The notes: generated by a model not told the origin, from the sequence alone. Shown: positions 1-8,544, counted from the stretch's first letter. The stretch: DNA of 18,263 bases from Candidatus Brocadia sp. (GCA_030837935.1 JAUQXU010000385.1:1-18263); one strand, 5' to 3'. Numbers and translations are program-made.

Positions 1-652
1 TAATTCCCTTTCGAATAAATAAGGCTCCTACTCCTTTGGGGGCATGCAATTTATGTCCAGAGAGGGTTAATAAGTCTATCGTACTTTTCGAAAGATTTAA
101 AGGTATCTTCCCTACGGCTTGCACCGCATCGGTATGCAATATTGAACCTTTCTCCTTCACAATGTGCCCAATCTCCTCGATGGGAAAAATCACCCCTGTC
201 TCATTGTTTGCATACATAATTGACACAATCGCCGTATCTTCCCTTACTGCATCGGTCAATTCCTGCAAATTAAGCATTCCACTGCTATCTACACCCAGTT
301 CTGTTACGTGATAACCACTCTGAGCTAAATATTTACCCAAATTATAAACCGCGGGGTGCTCCACCCTGGTTGTCACAATATGTTTTTTATGAGGATTTGC
401 ATGAAGTATCCCCCAAATTGCGGCATTATCACTTTCCGTACCACAGCTCGTAAACACAATCTCGCCAGGATCTGCGCCAACGAGATCTGCCACCTGCTGT
501 CTTGCAATATCAATTCTTTTGGCTACCTGCCCCCCAAAGGTATGCATACTTGAAGGGTTCCCATAGTATTCTGTAAAATAAGGCAACATAGCCTCTACGA
601 CCTCAGGAGCAACCTTCGTCGTAGCATTATTATCTGCGTATACAACCTTCAT
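1..652 (-). CDS. nifS: Cysteine desulfurase NifS/IscS family (3' end cut by window edge)
   Basis: A PLP-dependent enzyme that takes sulfur from L-cysteine and passes it as persulfide to the NifU scaffold for Fe-S cluster assembly in the cytoplasm. The frame is open from an ATG at 652 to the left edge (about 217 codons), starting MKVVYADNNATTKVAPEVV, the classic NifS/IscS N-terminus. It also contains the YYGNPSSMH segment, FTSCGTESDN, the HTDAVQ motif (cofactor-binding Asp) and SGHKLHAPKG, which carries the PLP-binding lysine. The catalytic Cys loop lies beyond the window. Its ATG overlaps the nifU stop in an ATGA of four bases, and a strong AGGAGGT Shine-Dalgarno sits inside the end of nifU 7 nt ahead, so translation is probably coupled. 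No nitrogenase gene is in view, so a housekeeping Fe-S role is more likely than a nitrogen-fixation-specific one (inference). Confidence 0.96.
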   Translation of the reverse strand, partial: MKVVYADNNATTKVAPEVVEAMLPYFTEYYGNPSSMHTFGGQVAKRIDIARQQVADLVGADPGEIVFTSCGTESDNAAIWGILHANPHKKHIVTTRVEHPAVYNLGKYLAQSGYHVTELGVDSSGMLNLQELTDAVREDTAIVSIMYANNETGVIFPIEEIGHIVKEKGSILHTDAVQAVGKIPLNLSKSTIDLLTLSGHKLHAPKGVGALFIRKGI

Positions 653-1503
653 GAAGCCACCTCCTCAACGATAAGCGTATCTGTAACATACTCCCTTAAC
701 TTCGCCTCCACCGTAGATTTTAGAGTAACTTTTGAACTGGGACATTCCACACAGCTGCCACGGAATGAGACCATAACGCGGTCACCATCTATATCAAGCA
801 GTTCAATATCTCCCCCATCTGATTGAAGGGTGGGACGGATATCTCTTTCTATGGTCTCTTGTATCAACTTCATCTTTTGAATATTTGTCAATTTTTTACC
901 GGGTGCCCTCGTCTTCCCGACCATGGCCTTCTCTTTTTCTTTTTGCCATACCTCATCTATAATAGCCTGGATTTGAGGGTGGCATGAACGACATCCACCG
1001 CCCGCCTTACAGTAATTTGTTACCTGCTCAATGGTAGTTAAATTATGCTCTCTCACCTCATGAGCAATCTTATTGTCTGTAACGCCAAAACATTTGCATA
1101 CGATCGTTCCTTCTTCAACCGGTTTTTCTATTTTCATCCCCCGGTAATTTGCAATCGCTGCCTCCAGGGCCTCACGGCCCATCACAGAACAATGCATCTT
1201 TTGTTCTGGCAAGCCATCAAGATACTGTGCAATGTCATTATCGGTAATCGTTCCCGCCTCATCCAGCGTCTTTCCTTTCACCATTTCCGTCAATGCACTC
1301 GCAGAAGCAATAGCGCTTCCACATCCAAAGGTCTTAAATTTTACATCCACAATGCGATCTGATTTATCCAGTTTTAACATCAATTTTAACGCATCACCAC
1401 AGGCCAAACTGCCTACTTCACCCACAGCGTCTGGATTTTCAATTTCACCTACATTCCTTGGGTGAAAGAAATGATCTTTAACCTTCTCCGAATAATCCCA
1501 CAC
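649..1503 (-). CDS. nifU: Fe-S cluster assembly scaffold NifU, full three-domain form
   Basis: A 284-residue scaffold on which Fe-S clusters are assembled before transfer to apoproteins. Three modules are visible: an IscU-like N-terminal domain with cluster ligands C35, C61 and C105; a central BFD-like [2Fe-2S] domain with C136, C138, C171 and C174 (CKCFGVTD and GGGCRSCHP); and a C-terminal Nfu domain (about 205-284) with the CVEC pair C251/C254. This spacing matches Azotobacter-type NifU closely, so the protein looks complete and functional. The start is a GTG at 1503 (first residues MWDYSEKV), preceded by GGAAAGGAATAGAGG as ribosome-binding site. It lies directly upstream of nifS with a 4-base overlap, and a near-consensus promoter sits about 190 nt upstream, just past the uvrA stop. 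Full-length NifU as a general Fe-S scaffold is known outside diazotrophs. Confidence 0.97.
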   Translation of the reverse strand: MWDYSEKVKDHFFHPRNVGEIENPDAVGEVGSLACGDALKLMLKLDKSDRIVDVKFKTFGCGSAIASASALTEMVKGKTLDEAGTITDNDIAQYLDGLPEQKMHCSVMGREALEAAIANYRGMKIEKPVEEGTIVCKCFGVTDNKIAHEVREHNLTTIEQVTNYCKAGGGCRSCHPQIQAIIDEVWQKEKEKAMVGKTRAPGKKLTNIQKMKLIQETIERDIRPTLQSDGGDIELLDIDGDRVMVSFRGSCVECPSSKVTLKSTVEAKLREYVTDTLIVEEVAS

Positions 1504-1643
1504 CCTCTATTCCTTTCCTAACTAAATACCTGGAGTTTCTAAGCTTTGATTTTTTGGTCGTTTCTCTCATTCAGAATTTTCATGAACACTACCTGGGTAA
1601 AGAGCACAAATGATTCATACGTGTTATACAAGTTAGGTACGAA

Positions 1644-1674
1644 CACGGACAAACAACGCTTGTCTGTGCCACCC
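1644..1674. repeat. REP-like palindromic element, copy A (nifU leader)
   Basis: An imperfect palindrome with a 9-bp stem (CACGGACAA at 1644-1652 with TTGTCTGTG at 1660-1668, one G-T wobble) and a 7-base loop, followed by CCACCC. A close relative lies at 8575-8606 in the same orientation, sharing the CACGGACAA arm, the TTGTCYGTG arm and the flanking CCACCC. On the - strand it reads GGGTGGCAC then the hairpin, which resembles REP elements with a short conserved foot next to the palindrome. It falls in the untranslated leader of nifU and would fold in that mRNA. There is no T-tract, so it is not a standard terminator. Confidence 0.6.
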
Positions 1675-1692
1675 TTGGAACCCGCATAAATA

Positions 1693-1721
1693 AATATATT
1701 CTTTTATATCTTGATTGTCAA
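1693..1721 (-). promoter_or_regulatory. Sigma70-type promoter for nifU-nifS
   Basis: On the - strand a perfect TTGACA (1716-1721) and TATATT (1693-1698, five of six matches) are separated by exactly 17 bp. It begins only 7 bp after the uvrA stop codon, so nifUS has its own start of transcription and leaves a leader of roughly 180 nt that contains REP-like copy A. I saw no terminator between uvrA and this promoter, so read-through from pepA-uvrA is also possible. Confidence 0.7.
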
Positions 1722-1728
1722 GCATTGC

Positions 1729-4548
1729 TCACGGTATTGCGATGCGATTCCCCTGAAGGACTTTTCTTAAAAACTTCCCCGTATAGGACCGTTCATTTTT
1801 CGCAACCTGCTCAGGGGTGCCTGTTGCCACGACTTCACCACCACTTACCCCGCCTTCCGGACCTAAATCGATGATGTAATCTGCTGTTTTAATAACCTCC
1901 AGGTTGTGTTCTATGACCAGGACGGTATTGCCCAGATCGACTAATCTATGCAATATTTTCAGAAGCTGTTGTATGTCTGCAAAATGAAGACCTGTAGTAG
2001 GTTCGTCCAGGATGTAAAGCGTTTTGCCCGTCGCATGACGGGAGAGCTCCGCAGCAAGTTTGATCCTTTGCGATTCTCCTCCAGACAGGGTGGTGCTTGA
2101 CTGTCCCAATGTAATATATCCCAGCCCCACATCATTGAGCGTGCGTAAAACACGTTCAATCTTTGGAATATTTTTGAAAAAATGGCGTGCCTCTTCGATG
2201 CGCATATCCAGAACATCCGAAATACTTTTGTCCTTATAGGTAACTTCCAGGGTTGCTTTATTATACCTCTTTCCCTTGCAATCTTCACACAAAACGTACA
2301 TATCGGGTAAAAAATGCATTTCTACTTTTTTGATTCCTTGTCCTTTACAGCCTTCACATCGGCCACCGCTGATATTGAAGCTATATCTTCCTGCGGCGTA
2401 ACACCGAATCTTTGCCTCCTGCGTCTGTGCAAAAAGAGAGCGGATCACATCGAATGCCTTTGTGTATGTTGCAGGATTCGAGCGTGGAGTGCGTCCGATG
2501 GGTGATTGATCAATTTCTATAACTTTATCAATGTGTTCCGCGCCAAGAATTTTATCATGCTCTCCAGGCACCTCATGACTACCATAGAATACCCTGGCCA
2601 GTGCCCGATGTAAGATATCATTGACGAGCGTGCTTTTCCCGGAACCGGATACTCCGGTAATACAACAAAGAGTTCTTAACGGGATTTTTACATTGATCGA
2701 TTTCAGGTTATGGGCGCGCGCTCCCTTTATCTCAAGAGAATTCTTCAAATTACTATCTCGCCTTTTAGCAGGAAGTTCTATTTTATGCGTTTGGTTGAGG
2801 TATTGCGCGGTTAATGAATTGGGATTATCGGAAATTTCTTTTACGGTACCACAGGTGACGACGCTGCCACCGCGTTCACCTGCCCCTGGGCCAAGGTCTA
2901 TGATATAATCGGCATGACGAATGGTATGTTCGTCATGCTCTACAAGGATGACGGTATTGCCATTATCCCGAAGCGTTTTTAAAGTTCGCAGAAGCCGTTC
3001 ATTATCTCTCGGATGAAGCCCTATCGTGGGTTCGTCCAGGACATAACAGACCCCGACAAGGCCTGAGCCGACCTGTGTGGCAAGTCTTGTTCTCTGTGCT
3101 TCGCCTCCGGACAGGGTATCGCTACTTCGTCCCAGGGTTAAATAGTGCAATCCGACAGCGACCATAAAACGAAGCCTGTTTTGAACTTCTTTCAGAATTG
3201 GCCTGGAAATAACTGCTTGGTTTCCCTCCAACTTTAGCGTGCTAAAAAATTCGATGGTTTCTTCTATAGTCAGACCCATAATCTCGTGAATTGATTTATG
3301 ATCAATTCTTACCGAAAGGGTCTCGGGTCGCAGTCGCGCCCCGTTACAGGTGGCACATACCCTGTAGCTCATATAGCCAGAAAGGCGTTTCAAGATGCGT
3401 TCGCTGGCCGTTTTTTCATAGATGCGTTTGAGGTTGGGTATTACCCCTTCAAAGTCCTTTGTTCCAAAGAGCAGGGCATCCACAGCTTCTTTCGGTAGTT
3501 TTATAAAAGGCGTGCGTAAAGGGACAGAAAAGGTTTTTGAAAATATCTTTATTTGGTTATCATAGTGAGTTTGAGTTAATGATCCCCAATCTCGCCAGGC
3601 ATCAATGGCTCCGTCTCTGATGTTGATGTTTTTATCGGGAACAACTAACTCCGGGTCAAAATCAAGGACATTTCCTAGCCCATTGCAACCAGGACATGCA
3701 CCATAAGGACTGTTAAAAGAAAACATGCGCGGCGTCAGTTCTTCGTAACCACTTCCGCAGTTAGGGCAAGCGTATCGTTCGCTGAGGATCATGTCCGTCC
3801 AGGATTTTTCACGTTCCTGGCTTACCAGCATCACTCCTTCTCCTATTTTGAGGCATGTTTCAACAGAATTGTACAGACGCGTTCGGATATCGTCTTTTAT
3901 GACTAAACGATCAACGACCACATCAATTTCATGGGTTTTATACCGTGCCAACTTTGGAATAGTTTTGAGGTCCATAATAACGTTGTCAACACGGGCACGG
4001 ACAAAGCCCTTCTGTACTATCGATTGAAACACCTCACGATGTTCTCCCTTTTTCCCTTTAATGAGCGGTGCAAGAAGCATAATCCTGCTTCCTTGAGGAA
4101 TTTCCAATATTCTTTGTATTATCTGGTCAATGGTTTGGCGGGAGATGATGCATTTGCACTGGTAGCAATAGGGTATGCCAATTCTTGCGTATAATAAACG
4201 CAAATAATCATAAACTTCCGTTACGGTTGCTACTGTCGAACGTGGACTAGGCGGACAGGAGCGTTGTTCAATGGCAATCGTGGGAGGAAGACCTTCAATG
4301 AGTTCTACGTCTGGTTTTTGTATTTGATCTAAAAACTGCCGCGCGTATGTTGAAAGACTTTCAATATAGCGGCGTTGTCCCTCTGCATAAATTGTATCAA
4401 AGGCAAGGGATGATTTTCCGGAACCACTGACACCAGTAATAACGGTGATCCGATCGCGTGGAATGTCGACATTGACACCTTTTAGATTATGTTCCCTGGC
4501 GCCTCTAATGACAATAGCATTATTATGATTATTACTTTCCGTGGTCAT
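1729..4548 (-). CDS. uvrA: Excinuclease ABC subunit A
   Basis: The DNA-damage sensor of nucleotide excision repair; as a dimer it recognises distorted DNA and loads UvrB. At 939 residues it has the usual family length. Both ABC ATPase modules are intact: Walker A GVSGSGKS at 39-46 and 632-639, signatures LSGGEAQR (479-486) and LSGGESQR (821-828), Walker B VLDEP near 503 and ILDEP near 846. Two zinc modules are visible: C261/C264/C285/C288 and C731/C734/C754/C757. The ATG at 4548 lies 11 bp after the pepA stop, so the two form one operon. No convincing Shine-Dalgarno precedes the ATG, and a perfect hairpin occupies the end of pepA just upstream, which suggests translation coupled to pepA (inference). 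A small Cys cluster C128/C131/C133 in the UvrB-binding region is not part of the standard zinc sites. Confidence 0.99.
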   Translation of the reverse strand: MTTESNNHNNAIVIRGAREHNLKGVNVDIPRDRITVITGVSGSGKSSLAFDTIYAEGQRRYIESLSTYARQFLDQIQKPDVELIEGLPPTIAIEQRSCPPSPRSTVATVTEVYDYLRLLYARIGIPYCYQCKCIISRQTIDQIIQRILEIPQGSRIMLLAPLIKGKKGEHREVFQSIVQKGFVRARVDNVIMDLKTIPKLARYKTHEIDVVVDRLVIKDDIRTRLYNSVETCLKIGEGVMLVSQEREKSWTDMILSERYACPNCGSGYEELTPRMFSFNSPYGACPGCNGLGNVLDFDPELVVPDKNINIRDGAIDAWRDWGSLTQTHYDNQIKIFSKTFSVPLRTPFIKLPKEAVDALLFGTKDFEGVIPNLKRIYEKTASERILKRLSGYMSYRVCATCNGARLRPETLSVRIDHKSIHEIMGLTIEETIEFFSTLKLEGNQAVISRPILKEVQNRLRFMVAVGLHYLTLGRSSDTLSGGEAQRTRLATQVGSGLVGVCYVLDEPTIGLHPRDNERLLRTLKTLRDNGNTVILVEHDEHTIRHADYIIDLGPGAGERGGSVVTCGTVKEISDNPNSLTAQYLNQTHKIELPAKRRDSNLKNSLEIKGARAHNLKSINVKIPLRTLCCITGVSGSGKSTLVNDILHRALARVFYGSHEVPGEHDKILGAEHIDKVIEIDQSPIGRTPRSNPATYTKAFDVIRSLFAQTQEAKIRCYAAGRYSFNISGGRCEGCKGQGIKKVEMHFLPDMYVLCEDCKGKRYNKATLEVTYKDKSISDVLDMRIEEARHFFKNIPKIERVLRTLNDVGLGYITLGQSSTTLSGGESQRIKLAAELSRHATGKTLYILDEPTTGLHFADIQQLLKILHRLVDLGNTVLVIEHNLEVIKTADYIIDLGPEGGVSGGEVVATGTPEQVAKNERSYTGKFLRKVLQGNRIAIP

Positions 4549-4559
4549 TATTGCTTAAA

Positions 4560-6101
4560 TTATGCATTCACCGCAGATACTCCCGGAGAATTTTTCTCCG
4601 GGAATCGAGTCCAATTCCGGACTAATTGCACAAGCAATCGAACTCCAATGCCTGATGCCCCTTTTTGGGTGTACGCATAGTTTTTTTCACACCAGGAAGT
4701 GCCGGCAATATCAAGGTGCACCCAGGGATATTTTTCTGTAAATTTGCTCAAAAAACAGGCTGCGGTAATAGCTCCTGCATGAGGACCGCCCACATTTTTA
4801 ATATCTGCAATGTCACTCTTGATTTGTTCCTGATATTCTTCCCATAGGGGAAGCTCCCAGACCCTTTCCCAAGATTTCTCACCGGCAATTTTAACTCTTT
4901 TTTTCAATTCTTCGTTGTTTCCCATCATACCCGTGACAACGGTACCCAGGGCTACCACACAGGACCCTGTCAGGGTAGCAAGATCGACCACGGCGCTTGG
5001 CTGATAGTTTTCTGCATACGCCAAGGCATCCGCTAAAATTAAACGCCCTTCGGCATCGGTATTTGCAACCTCAGCAGTCTTACCAGAATAGAATTTAACT
5101 ATATCGCCTGGTTTCATTGCAGAACCATCTGGCATATTCTCTGTGCATGGTATGAGCCCCACGATACGCTGGGGCGTCTTCATTTTAGCTATCGCTTTAA
5201 TGGAACCAATCACAGCAGCTGCGCCAGACATATCACTCTTCATCAGATCCATGTCTTTAGCCTGTTTTAAGCAGATTCCGCCAGAGTCAAAGGTAATCCC
5301 TTTCCCAACAAATACAATCGTATCCTGGTTTTTAGCACGGGCGTTATATTCGAGTATGATAAATTTAGGAGGTTGGACGCTCCCTTGCGCAACACCAAGC
5401 AAACCACCCATTCCGAGTTTTTTTAGTTCCGGAAAGGACAATACTTTACATTGAATACCCAGTTCCTTGGCTATCTTTTTGGCGCCTTCCGCCAAAATTG
5501 TGGGGGTCTTATCCTGCGAAGGCGTGTTAATAAGGTCGCGTGTAAAATAAACGGCATCTGCAATAATCTGCCCATACCGAACGGCATCATGAGCAGGCCT
5601 TGACATCTCCTTGTTAGACAAAAGAAGGGTTAACTCCTTGAGTTCCTGCTGCTCGTCAGGTGGAATACTTTTGTATCTCTGGTACTTGTAAAGGGAGAGC
5701 AGTGCACCTTCCGCATAAGCCTGATACCATTCACTTAATGGGAAAGAAATATCAATTGAGTCCATAGCACTGACAACCTCACTCATGCCCATATCACGGA
5801 TAGTACTCGTTGTTGTGCCTGCCACTTGCCTGATTTTGTCCAGGGTAATGTCTTTTTTCTTTCCAAGACCAACCAACATGATACGTTTAGATGGAATTTT
5901 TGCATACGTATGCAGGACAATTGTTTTGTTAAGATTGGCAACAAATCCTTTTCCCTTTATTAATTCAGAGATACTATTGTTCAATGCCTTATCGCAATAT
6001 GCAAGCGGCGCACCAACAGTTTTTGTGTCCTCGTACAAGTAAAAAACCAGTATCTCTGCGAATTCCTTTTCAGCAGTTCCGATTTTAATGTGAATATTCA
6101 T
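4560..6101 (-). CDS. pepA: Leucyl (cytosol) aminopeptidase, M17 family
   Basis: A two-metal exopeptidase that removes N-terminal residues, usually a cytoplasmic hexamer. From the ATG at 6101 the protein is 513 residues. The signature NTDAEGRL and the metal ligands K267, D272, D290, D349 and E351 are all present, at positions nearly the same as in E. coli PepA. A TTG at 6140 would extend the frame by 13 residues, but the ATG at 6101 has AGAAAGGA ideally placed ahead and starts MNIHIKIG, so it is preferred. Upstream is a TTGACA promoter; downstream uvrA follows after 11 bp. The C-terminus runs about 18 residues past the conserved GVRLLVQL end, and that extra coding stretch contains a perfect 10-bp inverted repeat. 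Some PepA proteins also bind DNA as XerA/ArgR-type accessory factors; nothing here shows that. Confidence 0.97.
   Translation of the reverse strand: MNIHIKIGTAEKEFAEILVFYLYEDTKTVGAPLAYCDKALNNSISELIKGKGFVANLNKTIVLHTYAKIPSKRIMLVGLGKKKDITLDKIRQVAGTTTSTIRDMGMSEVVSAMDSIDISFPLSEWYQAYAEGALLSLYKYQRYKSIPPDEQQELKELTLLLSNKEMSRPAHDAVRYGQIIADAVYFTRDLINTPSQDKTPTILAEGAKKIAKELGIQCKVLSFPELKKLGMGGLLGVAQGSVQPPKFIILEYNARAKNQDTIVFVGKGITFDSGGICLKQAKDMDLMKSDMSGAAAVIGSIKAIAKMKTPQRIVGLIPCTENMPDGSAMKPGDIVKFYSGKTAEVANTDAEGRLILADALAYAENYQPSAVVDLATLTGSCVVALGTVVTGMMGNNEELKKRVKIAGEKSWERVWELPLWEEYQEQIKSDIADIKNVGGPHAGAITAACFLSKFTEKYPWVHLDIAGTSWCEKNYAYTQKGASGIGVRLLVQLVRNWTRFPEKNSPGVSAVNA
4581..4603 (-). promoter_or_regulatory. 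Perfect hairpin at the pepA-uvrA junction
   Basis: TCCCGGAGAA at 4581-4590 and TTCTCCGGGA at 4594-4603 form a perfect 10-bp stem with a 3-base loop. It lies inside the last codons of pepA (encoding FPEKNSPG), about 32 nt upstream of the uvrA ATG. No U-tract follows on the - strand, so it is not an intrinsic terminator. It could gate uvrA translation, protect an mRNA end, or be an inserted palindrome that became coding. Confidence 0.5.
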
Positions 6102-6219
6102 GCCTGTCCTTTCTAGACTCATTCCTGGAGCTACCCTCAATACTGTGAGGTGTTTTGCATCAATAATACACTTTCATCACAGACAGTACTTATCTTAAAC
6201 TCTCCGAATCAAAGCTGTA

Positions 6220-6249
6220 AATTTAGCATTAATAAGTCAGACGTGTCAA
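6220..6249 (-). promoter_or_regulatory. Probable promoter for pepA-uvrA
   Basis: On the - strand a perfect TTGACA (6244-6249) is followed after 18 bp by TAAATT (6220-6225, four of six matches). It is about 120 nt upstream of the chosen pepA ATG at 6101. The -35 is strong and the -10 weak. Confidence 0.45.
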
Positions 6250-6295
6250 TGTAATAATTATAGGGGAGTTCTCTACGAATTTTGCCGCCTAATAC

Positions 6296-6322
6296 AAAAG
6301 CCTGATTAACAACAGGCATTTT
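6296..6322 (-). terminator. Short intrinsic terminator between the hypothetical gene and pepA
   Basis: Read on the - strand, GCCTG, an 8-base loop and CAGGC form a 5-bp stem followed by TTTTGTATT. It lies downstream of the 75-residue hypothetical gene and upstream of the pepA promoter, where a terminator would separate the two units. The stem is short. On the + strand the same hairpin is followed by ATTTTGTTTT, so it could work in both directions. Confidence 0.45.
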
Positions 6323-6364
6323 GTTTTGAAAGGTACAGGCGGATGATTTAGAGAGGATCAATTT

Positions 6365-6487
6365 ATGAAGGTTATGACCAGACAAGCATTAAAAAATAAT
6401 GTACTACCAGAAGTGCGGGTATCTGATGGATGTCGTGAACCTATTTTACAATGCTACGTTAAACCTCCTTTAATTGAAAAACTATGA
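6365..6487 (+). CDS. Doubtful small ORF, 40 residues
   Basis: An ATG at 6365 opens a 40-codon frame (starting MKVMTRQALKNN) with a GAGAGGA ribosome-binding-like site 7 nt upstream. It is the only small rightward frame with a plausible start among the leftward genes, and its last 29 bases overlap the end of the hypothetical gene on the other strand. I recognise no family. It could be a chance frame, a remnant of a longer gene or a real small peptide; nothing but the start context supports it. Confidence 0.2.
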   Translation: MKVMTRQALKNNVLPEVRVSDGCREPILQCYVKPPLIEKL

Positions 6488-6686
6488 TGCATTGTACGTA
6501 TTCTTCAAGGATCTTCGTTTGTTCTTCTGTTGATAACAAACGGTAAGGCACGACGGCTTCATTCATCCAGAAGCATGTATTTTTGATAATCATGCTGAGG
6601 TGAAGTATGCGAGGGATGTGTTCTGTTGGATATTTTTTTAAATCTATTCCATTAACACCGATAGATTCCAGAAATTTATTATGCAT
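6459..6686 (-). CDS. Small hypothetical protein, 75 residues
   Basis: A short frame starting MHNKFLESIGVNG with a good AAGGAAGGA ribosome-binding site 6 nt before the ATG, which is the main reason to call it. The product looks soluble, with no signal peptide or clear membrane span. A central segment (about 24-50) with IPRILHLSMIIKN and VPYRLL is followed by a helical-looking EEQTKILEEYV stretch. I do not recognise the family. A possible terminator follows at 6296-6322, and a perfect 10-bp palindrome (TTGTTAACAA) lies just upstream of the ribosome-binding site. It is isolated from the operons on either side, so the context suggests no function. Confidence 0.6.
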   Translation of the reverse strand: MHNKFLESIGVNGIDLKKYPTEHIPRILHLSMIIKNTCFWMNEAVVPYRLLSTEEQTKILEEYVQCIIVFQLKEV

Positions 6687-6882
6687 AATTATCCTTCCTT
6701 AAATTATTATTGTTAACAACGAAACTATAAAAATTCACCGTTTTATCGCATGCGATTATTGCTTTCGTATTGCAAATTATCGGCATAAATAGTAATTAAT
6801 TTACCAAAAACATATGAAATTTCCACTTCCCTGAATCTCTGTCTTGCTTAACTGAACGGCGCAAAGAATCATAGCTTCTTTT
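6687..6882. other. Intergenic region with two perfect palindromes
   Basis: A 196-bp AT-rich gap between gspE and the 75-residue gene. TTGTTAACAA (6710-6719) is a perfect 10-bp palindrome directly upstream of the small gene's ribosome-binding site, and ATCGCATGCGAT (6745-6756) is a perfect 12-bp palindrome about 26 bp further upstream. Either could be an operator for the small gene. I could not find a convincing -35/-10 pair or a strong terminator for gspE. Confidence 0.35.
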
Positions 6883-8544
6883 TTATGCATCGGACGATAC
6901 CCGTAACAGCTCTTCCAGCGTCGTTTCTCCCCTGCGAACAGATTCGAGTCCATCCTCCCACAAATTCATTGTGCCACTCTTGATCGCTTGTTTCATGATC
7001 TCGCTGGAATCTTTATGGGCAAGGACGAGCCGGCGTATGGCATCGTCCACGACCAAAAACTCGGCGATACATTTTCGCCCTTTAAATCCCGTATTATTAC
7101 ACTCATCACAGCCCCCGGGTTTATATAAATACTCCCCCTCTTTCAACCGTGCTGTCTTGCGTAAATCCTCCCCAGGCACATATGCCTCACGGCATTTTTT
7201 ACATAATTTTCGCACCAGCCGCTGTGCAAGAACGCCAATGATACATGAAGAAAGCAGATAGTCTTCCATCCCCATATCCATCAAACGGGTAAATGCCGAG
7301 GCCGAATCGTTTGTGTGGAGCGTAGACAAAACAAGGTGCCCCGTTAAGGCTGACTGTATTGCAATCGATGCCGTTTCCCGATCCCTGATTTCCCCAATGA
7401 GAATGATATCGGGATCGTGCCTTAAAACGGAACGCAGCCCTGAGGCAAAGGTCAGGTCAATCTGAGGATTCACTTGTATCTGATTTACCCCTTCCATGCT
7501 ATATTCCACCGGGTCTTCAACCGTTATAATCTTTGTCTCAGGAGAAACAAGTTCCTTCAGCACGGCGTATAATGTTGTTGTTTTTCCGCTTCCGGTTGGC
7601 CCGGTCACGAGCAGCATACCCTCGGGTTTATTAACCATACGGCGAAACTTTAGCAAAAATTCCTTGCCAAATCCCAGTTTTTCTAAATCGAGCGTAACCG
7701 CTGTACGGTCCAGAATCCTCATTACAACACCTTCGCCACAACTCATAGGAATAATCGAAACCCTTAAATCCACCTCTTTGCCTGCCACCTTCATCTTGAT
7801 CCGGCCATCCTGAGGCAGTCGCTTCTCGGCAATATTCAGCTTCGCCAGGATCTTGATACGAGAAATAATGGCATTGTATATCTCACGGGGAGGAGGCGTA
7901 AGTTCCTGCAAAACACCGTCTACACGATAACGCAACCTCGCGTTTCTCTCAAAAAGCTCAAGGTGTACATCACTAGCCCCTATTTCAATTGCTTTTGTCA
8001 ACACACTGTTTACAAGACGTATAACGGGAGCCTCTGAGGCCATATCCCGCAAATGTTCCACATCTTCCATTACTTCTATACTGGAAGCCGCTGCATCTTC
8101 TTCTTTCAGCTCACCCTCATACATGGCTTCAAGTGAAGCTAAAATGTCTTTTTCACAACCGGCAAAGATCTGTATTTCTTTATTCGTTGCTACTGCAATA
8201 GTCTCGGCAAGCAGCGAATCCTGCGGGTCTGCAAGGGCAATATCCAATACCCCATCGTGCAGATTCAACGGAAGAACACGATTTGCCATCAGAAAGACCT
8301 TGGGCACATTTTCCACCAGAGGATAACGGTCGTCCTTCCTTTTTTCCCACATTGGTATCTGCAACAATTTACTATAAGCAAGCCGAAGGTCTTCCTCAGA
8401 AACCGTTCCTAAATCAATCAACATACGACCGAGCTTTTGTCTTGTTTGCCTTTGAACTTCTATGGCACGATCCAAATCAGCCCTAGTTACTTTGCCAATT
8501 TCGAGTAACACATCCCCGATATTGTTAATCGCAATTTGATTCAT
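6883..8544 (-). CDS. gspE: Type II secretion / type IV pilus assembly ATPase, GspE/PilB family
   Basis: The cytoplasmic hexameric ATPase that powers pseudopilus or pilus assembly. It has 553 residues. The N-terminal domain (about 5-145) is of the MshEN/T2SSE_N type. The ATPase core has Walker A GPTGSGKTT (315-323), the Asp box TVEDPVE (341-347), Walker B ILIGEIRD (381-388) and the His box LSTLHTND (406-413). The zinc-binding tetracysteine C448/C451/C479/C482 is intact and typical of GspE/PilB, not of PilT. After it the usual G-I-Y-E reads C-I-A-E. It follows gspG after a 104-bp gap that holds REP-like copy B. The ribosome-binding site is weak. With gspG and a GspH-like pseudopilin just upstream, a type II secretion role is favoured over type IV pili. 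Confidence 0.95.
   Translation of the reverse strand: MNQIAINNIGDVLLEIGKVTRADLDRAIEVQRQTRQKLGRMLIDLGTVSEEDLRLAYSKLLQIPMWEKRKDDRYPLVENVPKVFLMANRVLPLNLHDGVLDIALADPQDSLLAETIAVATNKEIQIFAGCEKDILASLEAMYEGELKEEDAAASSIEVMEDVEHLRDMASEAPVIRLVNSVLTKAIEIGASDVHLELFERNARLRYRVDGVLQELTPPPREIYNAIISRIKILAKLNIAEKRLPQDGRIKMKVAGKEVDLRVSIIPMSCGEGVVMRILDRTAVTLDLEKLGFGKEFLLKFRRMVNKPEGMLLVTGPTGSGKTTTLYAVLKELVSPETKIITVEDPVEYSMEGVNQIQVNPQIDLTFASGLRSVLRHDPDIILIGEIRDRETASIAIQSALTGHLVLSTLHTNDSASAFTRLMDMGMEDYLLSSCIIGVLAQRLVRKLCKKCREAYVPGEDLRKTARLKEGEYLYKPGGCDECNNTGFKGRKCIAEFLVVDDAIRRLVLAHKDSSEIMKQAIKSGTMNLWEDGLESVRRGETTLEELLRVSSDA

Noticed and set aside
3985..4000. CACGGACAAAG inside uvrA as a third copy of the REP-like element
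   Set aside because: Only one arm matches, it encodes a conserved UvrA segment (FVRARVD), and the second arm and CCACCC flank are missing.
4560..6140. TTG at 6140 as the pepA start
   Set aside because: It adds 13 unusual residues and lacks a ribosome-binding site, while the ATG at 6101 has AGAAAGGA at good spacing and gives the normal N-terminus.
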